From: Stenotrophomonas maltophilia R551-3
Lineage (GTDB): Bacteria > Pseudomonadota > Gammaproteobacteria > Xanthomonadales > Xanthomonadaceae
DNA length: 64,000 nucleotides
NCBI RefSeq assembly: GCF_000020665.1
Contig: NC_011071.1
Location: 1,044,501 to 1,108,500, forward strand
Direction of reading: 5' to 3'
The notes beneath the pieces were generated by a model. The model did no database searches. It worked only from the letters and a program-made list of their open reading frames with translations, and was not told the DNA's origin. Of this stretch, positions 8,764-16,099 are shown in pieces. Position 1 is the first letter of the stretch. The number at the start of each line of letters is the position of its first letter. The position numbers and the translations under genes were made by a program.

Positions 8764-9540
8764 TCAGGGCGGGGTGGGGTGTACCGCGATACCGGCGGCG
8801 CGGAAGCGCGCGGCCAGTGCGGGCGGTGCGGTGGTGGTCAGCACCAGGTCGTCGATCTCGTCCAGGCTGGCGATCTGCCAGTTGCCGCGGGCACCGAGTT
8901 TTTCTGTGGTGGCAGCGACGATGACGCGGCTGCTGCAGGCCACCATCGCGCGCTTGAGCGTGGCTTCTTCCGCATCCATCGCCCACACGCCGGTGTCGCC
9001 ATCCACCGCGCAGGGGCCGGGCAGGTACACGTCGGCGCGCAGGCGCTGCACCTGGGCCAGTGCTTCGGCACCGACTGCACCGCCGCCGCTGGCGAGGCGG
9101 CCGCCGATCAGCTGCACCGAAGTGCCTTCGAGCATGCTGGCAGCGGTGGCGATCTGCGGCGCGTTGGTGATCACCGTCAGACCGAGGGCGGCCGGCAGCT
9201 GCTGGGCGATGGCCAGGTTGGTCGAGCCGGCATCGAGCAGTACGACCTGGCCGGGCTGCAGCAGCGCGCAGACGCGGGTGGCCAGTTCGGCCTTGTCGCC
9301 ACGGTCGCGGGTCAGTCGCTCGCGTAGCGGGCGTTCCTTTGGCGGCGGCAGCACGGCGCCCCCGTAGACACGCTGGCACAGGCCTTGGGCGGCCAGCTCG
9401 CGCAGATCGCGCCGGATCGAATCCTCGGAAACCGCATAGCGGTGCGCCAGTTCAGCGGCCACCACACGGCCCTGTTGGCGCAGTTCGTCGAGGATCAGCT
9501 GGGTGCGCTGGGCGGGGAGGGGGCTGGGATCGGAGCTCAT
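8764..9540 (-). CDS. smQnrR: DeoR-family transcriptional regulator (SmQnrR-like)
   Basis: A 258-residue protein. The N-terminal winged HTH is of DeoR type (RTQLILDELRQQG, YAVSEDSIRRDLREL). The C-terminal half is a DeoRC sensor domain with VLLDAGSTNLAIAQ, the sugar-phosphate-isomerase-like fold that senses a phosphorylated ligand. It is divergent from the qnr gene and directly upstream of an MFS gene, the arrangement of SmQnrR in S. maltophilia, where it is a repressor of Smqnr. ATG 9540 is used; another in-frame ATG at 9555 would add five residues but has no better ribosome site. Three evenly spaced TGCA repeats sit right at its start. Confidence 0.82.
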   Translation of the reverse strand: MSSDPSPLPAQRTQLILDELRQQGRVVAAELAHRYAVSEDSIRRDLRELAAQGLCQRVYGGAVLPPPKERPLRERLTRDRGDKAELATRVCALLQPGQVVLLDAGSTNLAIAQQLPAALGLTVITNAPQIATAASMLEGTSVQLIGGRLASGGGAVGAEALAQVQRLRADVYLPGPCAVDGDTGVWAMDAEEATLKRAMVACSSRVIVAATTEKLGARGNWQIASLDEIDDLVLTTTAPPALAARFRAAGIAVHPTPP

Positions 9541-9558
9541 GCTGCAAGTCTGCATGTT

Positions 9559-9584
9559 CGTGCATTAACGTGCAACAACGTGCA
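9559..9584. promoter_or_regulatory. Three direct CGTGCA repeats at 10-bp spacing, candidate DeoR operator
   Basis: CGTGCA occurs at 9559, 9569 and 9579, exactly 10 bp apart, so all three lie on the same DNA face. The longer unit reads roughly AACGTGCAWY. It starts 19 bp upstream of the DeoR gene start and lies about 100 bp upstream of qnr, in the only space shared by the two divergent promoters. Direct repeats of this kind are typical of DeoR-family binding. Binding is inferred from sequence only. Confidence 0.55.
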
Positions 9585-9686
9585 TTCGGCCGGGTGGACA
9601 CAGAACGGCTGGACTGCCGGTGAACCTGCCCGCGTCCGGGTCTATGGATCACCTTCGTGGCCCGGCATCATGGCGGGGCACATGGC

Positions 9687-10346
9687 ATGGAATCCCCGAT
9701 GTCCCCCACCGTTCACCGAAAGCTGCGCATCGGCGTGGACCAGTACACCGGCCAGAAAGTGGTCGACCAGCAGTTCCACGAATGCGACTTTTCCGGCGCT
9801 GACCTCACCGCCACCGAGTTCATCAACTGCAGCTTCTATGACGCTGAAAACCGCGCCGGTTGCCGTTTCAACGGCGCCACATTGAAGGAAGCCAGCTTCC
9901 GTAGTTGCGACATCAGCATGTGCCACTTCAGTTTCATCAAGGCGCTGGGCCTGGAGATCAGCGAGTGCCGTGCGCAGGGCGCGGACTTCAGCAACGCCAG
10001 CTTCATGAACCAGATCACCACGCGCAGCTGGTTCTGCAGCGCCTTCATCAAGAAGTCGAACCTGCGCTACGCGAACTTCTCGCGGGTGACGCTGGAGAAG
10101 TGCGAACTGTGGGAGAACCGCTGGGACGGCGCCAACGTGAGCGGTGCCAGTTTCGCAGGATCGGATCTGTCCGGGGGCCAGTTCGAGGGTATCGACTGGA
10201 ACAGCGCCAACTTCACCGACTGCAACCTGACCAACTCGGAGCTGGGCGAGCTGGACCTGCGCAGCACCAATCTGCGCGGCGCCACGCTGGATGTGCAGCA
10301 GGTGGCGCTGTTGATGCAGCGCATCGGCATTACCGTGGTGCCGTAG
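9687..10346 (+). CDS. Smqnr: Pentapeptide-repeat quinolone-protection protein (Qnr, Smqnr type)
   Basis: A 219-residue protein made almost entirely of A/C-x-x-x-x pentapeptides (CDFSG ADLTA TEFIN CSFYD, continuing to NLTNS ELGEL DLRST NLRGA), which fold into a right-handed square helix that mimics DNA and protects gyrase and topoisomerase IV from quinolones. A single non-repeat break near residues 45-60 (AENRAGCRF) fits the family's loops. ATG 9687 gives 219 residues, the length I recall for chromosomal SmQnr; an upstream frame would add ten. It is divergent from the DeoR regulator, which probably represses it. Confidence 0.9.
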   Translation: MESPMSPTVHRKLRIGVDQYTGQKVVDQQFHECDFSGADLTATEFINCSFYDAENRAGCRFNGATLKEASFRSCDISMCHFSFIKALGLEISECRAQGADFSNASFMNQITTRSWFCSAFIKKSNLRYANFSRVTLEKCELWENRWDGANVSGASFAGSDLSGGQFEGIDWNSANFTDCNLTNSELGELDLRSTNLRGATLDVQQVALLMQRIGITVVP

Positions 10347-10349
10347 ACA

Positions 10350-11024
10350 TCATCCGGCGTACGCCACCCAGCCCTTGAAGCTGAAGCCGGCATAGAACAG
10401 CTCCACGTCGTTGAAGCCGGCCTCCTGCAGCAGCGCGACTTCCTGCTCGGGCGCCAGCAGCGGCAGCCGCTCCGCAATTGCTTCGATCGCGCGCTGCGCC
10501 TCGGCGTGGGCAACCCCCGAGGCTTCGGCGAACGCCGCGTAGCGCTGCAACCAGCGCAGCTTGCCGACCGGATCCTGCGGCACGCTGTGGTGGGCGACAA
10601 CCAGAGGGGCACCCTGGCGCAGTCGCTTGTGTAGTTCACGCAACGTATGCAGGCGTTGCGTGGCGTCGAGGAAGTGCAGGGTCAGCAGGCAGCTGGCACC
10701 ATCGAAGCGCACATCCGGGGCATCGTCGATGTAGCCTTCCAGCAGCTCAACGCGTGCGTTCAATGTGCCCAGTGTCTGCTCGGCCAGGGCCAGCATCGGC
10801 GCGGCCGGGTCCACGCCCAGCAACTGCCAGCCCGGTTGCGCCTCGGCGAAGGCCTTCAGTTCCAGCCCGCCACCGGCACCCAGCACCAGCACGCGGCCCT
10901 GCGCAGGGACACGTTCGGCCAGCAGCAGGCGGCTCATCTGCTGCAACGCGAAGAAGCCGGGCACCTGGCGCAGCGGCGCTTCGGCATAGCGGGCCACCGC
11001 CTGCGGATCGGAGAACGTGGACAT
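10350..11024 (-). CDS. Class I SAM-dependent methyltransferase
   Basis: A 224-residue protein with a Rossmann-type methyltransferase core: glycine-rich motif I VLVLGAGGGLELKAF near residue 45, the acidic LLGVDPAAPMLALAE after strand 2, then LLEGYIDDAP and SCLLTLHFLDA. Its substrate is unknown. It is convergent with qnr, the two stops lying 4 bp apart, and stands alone on its strand. Confidence 0.85.
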   Translation of the reverse strand: MSTFSDPQAVARYAEAPLRQVPGFFALQQMSRLLLAERVPAQGRVLVLGAGGGLELKAFAEAQPGWQLLGVDPAAPMLALAEQTLGTLNARVELLEGYIDDAPDVRFDGASCLLTLHFLDATQRLHTLRELHKRLRQGAPLVVAHHSVPQDPVGKLRWLQRYAAFAEASGVAHAEAQRAIEAIAERLPLLAPEQEVALLQEAGFNDVELFYAGFSFKGWVAYAG

Positions 11025-11122
11025 GCGCGGATTCCTGCGGCGGGGACATACCACTGTAGCGCGCCGTGCAAGCGCCTTGGAGGCAGGATACTGCCGCCTG
11101 CGCTGGCCGGTTCGCAACCAGC

Positions 11123-12502
11123 TCAGCGCAGTTCCCGCGCCAGTACCTGCCAGATCCTCGGGTCCTGGCACTGCGAAACGTTGAAACGTACATAGTCGGC
11201 CGCGCGCTGCGACTGACTGAACGCGTTGCCCGGTGCCAGCACGATGCCCTCGCGCAGGCATTGCCGGGCCAGTGCGGCGGCATCGCGGCCATCGGGCAGC
11301 TGGCACCACAGGAAGAGCCCGGCTTCCGGCTGCAGCCACGGCGTGATGCCCAGCGCCTGCAGCTTCCGCAGCGTGTGCCGGCGCGCATCGGCCAGCCGCG
11401 AACGCACCGACTGCATGTGGCGGCGGTAGCCGCTGTCGGTCAGCGCGATGTGCATCAACTGCATCGCCAGGTGACCGCCACCGAAGCTGGTGGCCAGCTT
11501 CAGGTCGGTCAGCGCCTCGATCCATTCGTGGCGGGCAGCGATGTAGCCGCAGCGCGATGCAGCCGACAGTGTTTTGGAGAAGCTGCCGACGTGGATCACC
11601 CGCGACAGTCCATCGAGCGCGGCCAGTCGCGGTGCAGGCTGCAGTTCAAAGTCGGCGAAGATGTCATCCTCAACGATGATCAGTTCGCTGCGTTCGGCCA
11701 GGCCCAGCAGGCGATGGGCAGTGCTGGCCGACAATATGGCGCCGGTCGGGTTGTGCAGGCCGGAATTGGTGATGTACAGCCGCGGCGAATGCGCCTGCAG
11801 TGCCTGCGCGAACGCTTCCAGGTCCGGGCCGCTGTGCGTGTACGGCACACCGATGGCCTGCACCTGGTGTGCCTTCAGCAACGCGTGGTAGTTGAAGTAG
11901 CTGGGGTCATCGACCAGCACGCAGTCGCCGGGCTTGAGCAGGAAACGGCAGATCAGCTCGACCGAATGCGTGCCCGATTCGGTCAGCAGGATCTGTTCCA
12001 TCGGCGCATCGATGCCCACTGCGGCCGAACGCCGTTGCAGCAACTGGCGCAGCGCAGGCAGGCCGAGCGGCCCGGCGTAGTCGACCAGTTGTGATGCATC
12101 GGCGCGCGCCAGCCGGCGCAGGCCACGACGCATGCCGTCGTGGTACAGCCAATCGCTGGGCATCCAGCCACAGCCCGGTTTGAGGTGACCGGCCGGTGTT
12201 TCCAGCGATTGCCGTGATACCCACAGCGGATCCACCGCGCGGTCCAGCCGCGGCTCCATCTCGGCCAGCGCCAGCGGTGCCGCCGGGCCACTGACGTAGA
12301 AGCCCGAACCTGCGCGAGCGCTGATCAGGCCTTCGGCGGCCAGGCGCTCGTAGGCCTCGACCACGGTGGAGACCGAAACCCCCATCGCCGCCGCCTGCGC
12401 ACGTACCGAGGGCAGGCGGGAGCCGGGGCCATCCACTCGCGCACCGATGCGGGTGCGGACGGTCTGGATGACCGATTCGATGCGGGTGAGCGAACGTGGC
12501 AT
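11123..12502 (-). CDS. MocR-type (GntR-aminotransferase) transcriptional regulator
   Basis: A 459-residue protein with two domains. Residues 5-70 are a GntR winged helix (SRLPSVRAQAAAMGVSVSTV, EAYERLAAEGLI). The rest is an aspartate-aminotransferase-like fold with the PLP lysine in VGSFSKTLSAASRCGYIA and NSGLHNPTGA before it. Such regulators use bound PLP or an amino acid as signal and usually control a neighbouring gene. It faces an EamA transporter across 133 bp, its likely target. Confidence 0.88.
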   Translation of the reverse strand: MPRSLTRIESVIQTVRTRIGARVDGPGSRLPSVRAQAAAMGVSVSTVVEAYERLAAEGLISARAGSGFYVSGPAAPLALAEMEPRLDRAVDPLWVSRQSLETPAGHLKPGCGWMPSDWLYHDGMRRGLRRLARADASQLVDYAGPLGLPALRQLLQRRSAAVGIDAPMEQILLTESGTHSVELICRFLLKPGDCVLVDDPSYFNYHALLKAHQVQAIGVPYTHSGPDLEAFAQALQAHSPRLYITNSGLHNPTGAILSASTAHRLLGLAERSELIIVEDDIFADFELQPAPRLAALDGLSRVIHVGSFSKTLSAASRCGYIAARHEWIEALTDLKLATSFGGGHLAMQLMHIALTDSGYRRHMQSVRSRLADARRHTLRKLQALGITPWLQPEAGLFLWCQLPDGRDAAALARQCLREGIVLAPGNAFSQSQRAADYVRFNVSQCQDPRIWQVLARELR

Positions 12503-12635
12503 GGCGGAACCGTAGTGGAAGTGTGGGCAGTACAGTTACTTGCGACTGTACTGGATTGTAGCTGGGGTCGTTCCGCGCTGGATGCTTCCATACAGGTCCA
12601 GCCGGGCATCGTCCGGCACCTTCAGGAGTACAGGC

Positions 12636-13499
12636 GTGGAACGGTCGGCGAGTGGTTGGATCAATGGCTTCATCGGCGTGGTGATTTTCGCGGGCTCGTT
12701 GCCGGCTACCCGCCTGGCAGTGCTGCAGCTGGACGCCGGATTCGTCACCGCTGCGCGTGCCACCATTGCCGCCGTGCTGGGCGTCAGCCTGTTGTTGCTG
12801 CTGCGCCAGCCGCGTCCGCAGCGCACCGATCTGGCGGGCCTGGCCGTGGTCAGTCTCGGCGTGGTGGTCGGCTTTCCACTGCTGACCGCGCTGGCCCTTC
12901 GCCACGCTTCATCGGCACACACCATCGTGTTCCTCGGCCTGCTGCCGCTGAGTACTGCTGTGTTCGGTGTACTGCGCGGTGGCGATCGGCCGCGCCCGGC
13001 GTTCTGGTTGTTCTCGCTGCTGGGCAGTGCCTGCGTGGTCGGCTATGCGGTACGCAACGGCATCGAGGCCTCGCTTCAGGCTGACCTGCTGATGCTGGCG
13101 GCGATCGTGGTGTGTGGGCTGGGCTATGCCGAAGGTGGTCGACTTGCCCGCCATCTCGGCGGTTGGCAGGTGATCAGCTGGGCGCTGCTGTTGGCGCTGC
13201 CAGTGATGTTGCCGTTGGCGGTGCTGATGCGGCCGGCGTCATTCGCGGCGGTCGGGGCATCCGCGTGGTGGGCGCTGGGCTATGTCGCTGTGTTCAGCAT
13301 GCTGATCGGTTTCCTGTTCTGGTATCGCGGGCTGGCCCAGGGCGGGATTGCCGCAGTTGGCCAGCTGCAGCTGTTGCAACCGTTCTTCGGCCTGGCCCTG
13401 GCTGCGCTGCTGCTGCACGAGTCGGTCAGCCTCAGCATGGTGCTGGTGACCGTGGTCGCGGTGATCTGCGTGGCAGGCGCGCGCCGCTTCAGCCGCTGA
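12636..13499 (+). CDS. EamA/DMT-family transporter
   Basis: A 287-residue protein with about ten membrane segments in two EamA repeats. FSMLIGFLFWYRGLAQGGIA and LQPFFGLALAALLLHESVS near the end are typical of the family, which exports amino acids and other metabolites. GTG 12636 is chosen because AGGAG lies eight bases before it; an in-frame ATG at 12540 gives an implausible basic leader. It is divergent from the MocR regulator and ends against a long inverted repeat that probably ends transcription. Confidence 0.82.
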   Translation: MERSASGWINGFIGVVIFAGSLPATRLAVLQLDAGFVTAARATIAAVLGVSLLLLLRQPRPQRTDLAGLAVVSLGVVVGFPLLTALALRHASSAHTIVFLGLLPLSTAVFGVLRGGDRPRPAFWLFSLLGSACVVGYAVRNGIEASLQADLLMLAAIVVCGLGYAEGGRLARHLGGWQVISWALLLALPVMLPLAVLMRPASFAAVGASAWWALGYVAVFSMLIGFLFWYRGLAQGGIAAVGQLQLLQPFFGLALAALLLHESVSLSMVLVTVVAVICVAGARRFSR

Positions 13500-13503
13500 G
13501 CGA

Positions 13504-13579
13504 AAAAGGGGACGGAGGGGATTAAGTCGTAATTAGCCCTACTGTGCCTGAAACGACTTAATCCCCTCCGTCCCCTTTT
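13504..13579. repeat. Long inverted repeat, 27-bp arms (copy 1 of 2), also a likely bidirectional terminator
   Basis: The left arm 13504-13530 starts AAAAGGGGACGGAGGGGATT; the right arm 13553-13579 is its perfect reverse complement. The loop is 22 bp. A second copy with the same arms lies at 30617-30682. The stem ends in a T run on either strand, so it can terminate both the EamA gene and the LysR gene facing it. The loop and right arm supply the last codons and the TAG stop of the LysR gene. Confidence 0.85.
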
Positions 13580-14474
13580 CCGGGTGGCCGCGGAACAGAT
13601 GCGCAACGGCATAGTCGATGAACACCCGCAGGCGTGCACTGGGATGGCGCCCACCGGGCCATAGCAACGAGAACTGCCCCTGGTGCGTGGGCAGTGCAGG
13701 CAGTACCCGTTGCAGGCGGCCATCGGCCAGCGCGTCGGCTGCGAGGAAGTCAGGCATCCAGGCCAGGCCCATGCAACCGATCGCAGCGGCCAGCACGGCT
13801 TCCATGTTGTTGCAGGTCATCGCGGTGGGAAGGCGCGCTCCAGCATCACCTTCGATGCCCGGCAGCTGCCACGGGTGCAGCTTTCCGGTGGTGGGGTAAC
13901 GGAAGCGCAGCGCGGTATGCAGGCGCAGCTCGCTCACATCACCGGGCGTGCCATGGGCCTGCAGATAGCCCGGCGCCGCACTGAGGATGAAACGGAAGCC
14001 GCCCAGCCGCCGTGCGGTCAGGCTGGAATCGGCCAGTTCACCGCTGCGTATCACCGCGTCGAGGCCTTCGCTGACCACATCGACGATGCGGTCGTTGAAG
14101 TCCAGTTCCAGCTGCACCTGAGGGTAGCGCTGCTGGAACCCCGGCAGTACCGGCAACAGGAAGCGGTAGCCGATGGTGGGCAGGCCGATGCGCAGCAGTC
14201 CACTCGGGGCGTGCTGGCGCTGCGCCAGATCCGCCTGCGCTTCGGAAAGCTCGTCCAGTGCACGCCGGCAGCGCTGCAGCAGCAGTTCGCCTTCGTCGGT
14301 GAGGTGCACGCGGCGGGTGGTGCGCTGGAACAGGCGCGTGCCGAGTTCCTGTTCAAGGCGGGCGATGCGCTTGCCCACGGCCGACGCGGAGAGGCCGAGG
14401 ACGCGAGCGGCGCCGACGATGCTGCCTGCTTCGGCGGTACGGACGAAGGCCAGCAGGGTAGAGATGGAATCCAT
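13539..14474 (-). CDS. LysR-family transcriptional regulator
   Basis: A 311-residue protein. The N-terminal HTH reads AGSIVGAARVLGLSASAVGKRIARLE, and the effector domain starts near LLRIGLPTIGYRFLLPVL. It is divergent from a 14-helix MFS exporter, its probable target. The last dozen or so residues (EKGTEGIKSFQAQ) are encoded by the inverted repeat, so the element appears to have replaced the original C terminus. An ATG nine bases upstream (14483) is an alternative start. Confidence 0.85.
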   Translation of the reverse strand: MDSISTLLAFVRTAEAGSIVGAARVLGLSASAVGKRIARLEQELGTRLFQRTTRRVHLTDEGELLLQRCRRALDELSEAQADLAQRQHAPSGLLRIGLPTIGYRFLLPVLPGFQQRYPQVQLELDFNDRIVDVVSEGLDAVIRSGELADSSLTARRLGGFRFILSAAPGYLQAHGTPGDVSELRLHTALRFRYPTTGKLHPWQLPGIEGDAGARLPTAMTCNNMEAVLAAAIGCMGLAWMPDFLAADALADGRLQRVLPALPTHQGQFSLLWPGGRHPSARLRVFIDYAVAHLFRGHPEKGTEGIKSFQAQ

Positions 14475-14483
14475 GCGGGGCAT

Positions 14484-14508
14484 GATTACGGAACGATGGG
14501 CCGTAATC
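14484..14508. promoter_or_regulatory. GATTACGG-N9-CCGTAATC palindrome, candidate LysR operator
   Basis: Perfect 8-bp arms separated by nine bases lie between the LysR start and the divergent MFS gene. Size and place fit a LysR-type recognition site, although the classical T-N11-A core is only loosely met. The site covers the promoter of the regulator, consistent with autoregulation. Confidence 0.5.
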
Positions 14509-14581
14509 AACGTCCATCGAGCCTGTTTTTCAGGAATAGCGGCCTGTCCATCATCAATGCCCCTGATGGATGGAGGCCCGC

Positions 14582-16099
14582 ATGGCCCCGGTTTCGATGC
14601 TTCCCGTACCTTCCCACACGCAGCAGCGCTGGGCGCTGCTTGCCGTCTGCCTGGCCGCGCTGGCGCTGCCGTTGTCCTTCTCGGCCGGTGCCGTCGCGGT
14701 GCCGGCGCTGGCCCGTTCCGCGGCGTCGTCGCCCACCGCGCTGGCCTGGGTGACCAATGCGTTCATGCTCACCTTCGGCAGCCTGTTGCTCGCTGCCGGT
14801 GGCCTGGCCGACCGCTATGGTCGGCGGCGGCTGTTCCTGCTGGGTACGGCGGGCTTCAGCATCGCCACTGCCGTCGTCTGCCTTGCGCCCACGCTGCTGT
14901 GGCTGGATCTGGCGCGCGGGCTGCAGGGCGTTGCCGCTGCAGCGGCGCTAGCGTCCGGCACCGCTGCGCTGGCGCATGCCTGGCAGGGCCCGGTGCGTGC
15001 CCGTGTGTTCGCCCTGCTGGGCACCACATTCGGTGCGGGGCTGGCGCTGGGGCCGCTCCTCGCCGGTCTGCTGTTGCAGGCATTGGGATGGCGCAGTGTG
15101 TTCGCCGTAGGCGGTGTACTGACGCTGGCGGCCTTCGCAGTGGGCGCGCGCGTGTTGCCCGAAAGCCATGGCGAACGCGGGCGGCTGGATGTCGGCGGCA
15201 TGCTGGGCTTCAGCCTGATGCTGGCGGCGTTGACCCTGGCCCTGCTGTGGCTGGGTGAATTCGGCCTGCATGCCATGCGCGTGCAACTGGCGCTGTTGGC
15301 GACGCTGCTGCTGGGTGGGGTGTTCGTCTGCATCGAACGGCTGCACCGCTCACCGTTGCTGGACCTCTCACTGTTCTCGCAACCTGCGTTCCTGGGTGTC
15401 CAGCTGCTGCCGGTCGCAACCTGCTTCGGCTACGTAGTGCTGCTGGTGGTACTGCCTCTGCAGCTGCTGGGTGTGCACGGACAGAGCGCGACCCTGGTGG
15501 GGCTGCAGATGCTGGCCCTGTCCGCGCCGATGCTGGTGCTGCCGATGCTGGCCGCGCGCTGGGCGGAGCGCGTTGGAAGTGCGCGGCTGTGTACGCTGGG
15601 CCTGCTGGTCTGTGCCTCTGGGTTGTACCTGTTGTCGCGCCACGCATCGCATCCGTCGCCCTCGCAGTGGGTCCCGTTGCTGATGCTGATCGGCGCTGGA
15701 ACGGCCTTGCCGTGGGGCTTGATGGATGGGCTGTCGGTCAGTGTGGTGCCGGTGCAGCGTGCGGGCATGGCCGCCGGCATTTTCGGAACCGTGCGGGTGG
15801 CCGGTGAAGGCATCGCATTGGCCGCAGTTACTGCCTTGCTTGCGCTGCTGATCGGCCACCAGCTGCAGGGAGCATCACCCGCATCGTTGGCGCGCGCCGG
15901 TGCCTATCTGGCGACGGGTGCGCATGCACAGGCACAGGCACTGCTTCCTGCGATGAGCGGCGCACAGCTGCAGCAGGCCAGTGCCGAGGCGCTGGCGATA
16001 CTGCTGCGTGTCCTGGCGCTGCTGACCGCCGCATGCGCTGTGCTGTTGCACCTGCTGCTGCGGCGGCCAGCGTTGGCTGTGATCAGAACCGATAGCTGA
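14582..16099 (+). CDS. MFS multidrug exporter, DHA2 (14-helix) type
   Basis: A 505-residue protein with about 14 hydrophobic helices. The loop 2-3 signature is GGLADRYGRRRLFLLG, and the fifth-helix motif reads LLGTTFGAGLALGPLLAGLLL, as in EmrB/QacA exporters. ATG 14582 is preferred to 14570 because TGGAGG lies five bases before it. It is divergent from the LysR regulator, which may induce it with a substrate. Its end overlaps the convergent TonB receptor gene by 17 bp. Confidence 0.85.
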   Translation: MAPVSMLPVPSHTQQRWALLAVCLAALALPLSFSAGAVAVPALARSAASSPTALAWVTNAFMLTFGSLLLAAGGLADRYGRRRLFLLGTAGFSIATAVVCLAPTLLWLDLARGLQGVAAAAALASGTAALAHAWQGPVRARVFALLGTTFGAGLALGPLLAGLLLQALGWRSVFAVGGVLTLAAFAVGARVLPESHGERGRLDVGGMLGFSLMLAALTLALLWLGEFGLHAMRVQLALLATLLLGGVFVCIERLHRSPLLDLSLFSQPAFLGVQLLPVATCFGYVVLLVVLPLQLLGVHGQSATLVGLQMLALSAPMLVLPMLAARWAERVGSARLCTLGLLVCASGLYLLSRHASHPSPSQWVPLLMLIGAGTALPWGLMDGLSVSVVPVQRAGMAAGIFGTVRVAGEGIALAAVTALLALLIGHQLQGASPASLARAGAYLATGAHAQAQALLPAMSGAQLQQASAEALAILLRVLALLTAACAVLLHLLLRRPALAVIRTDS

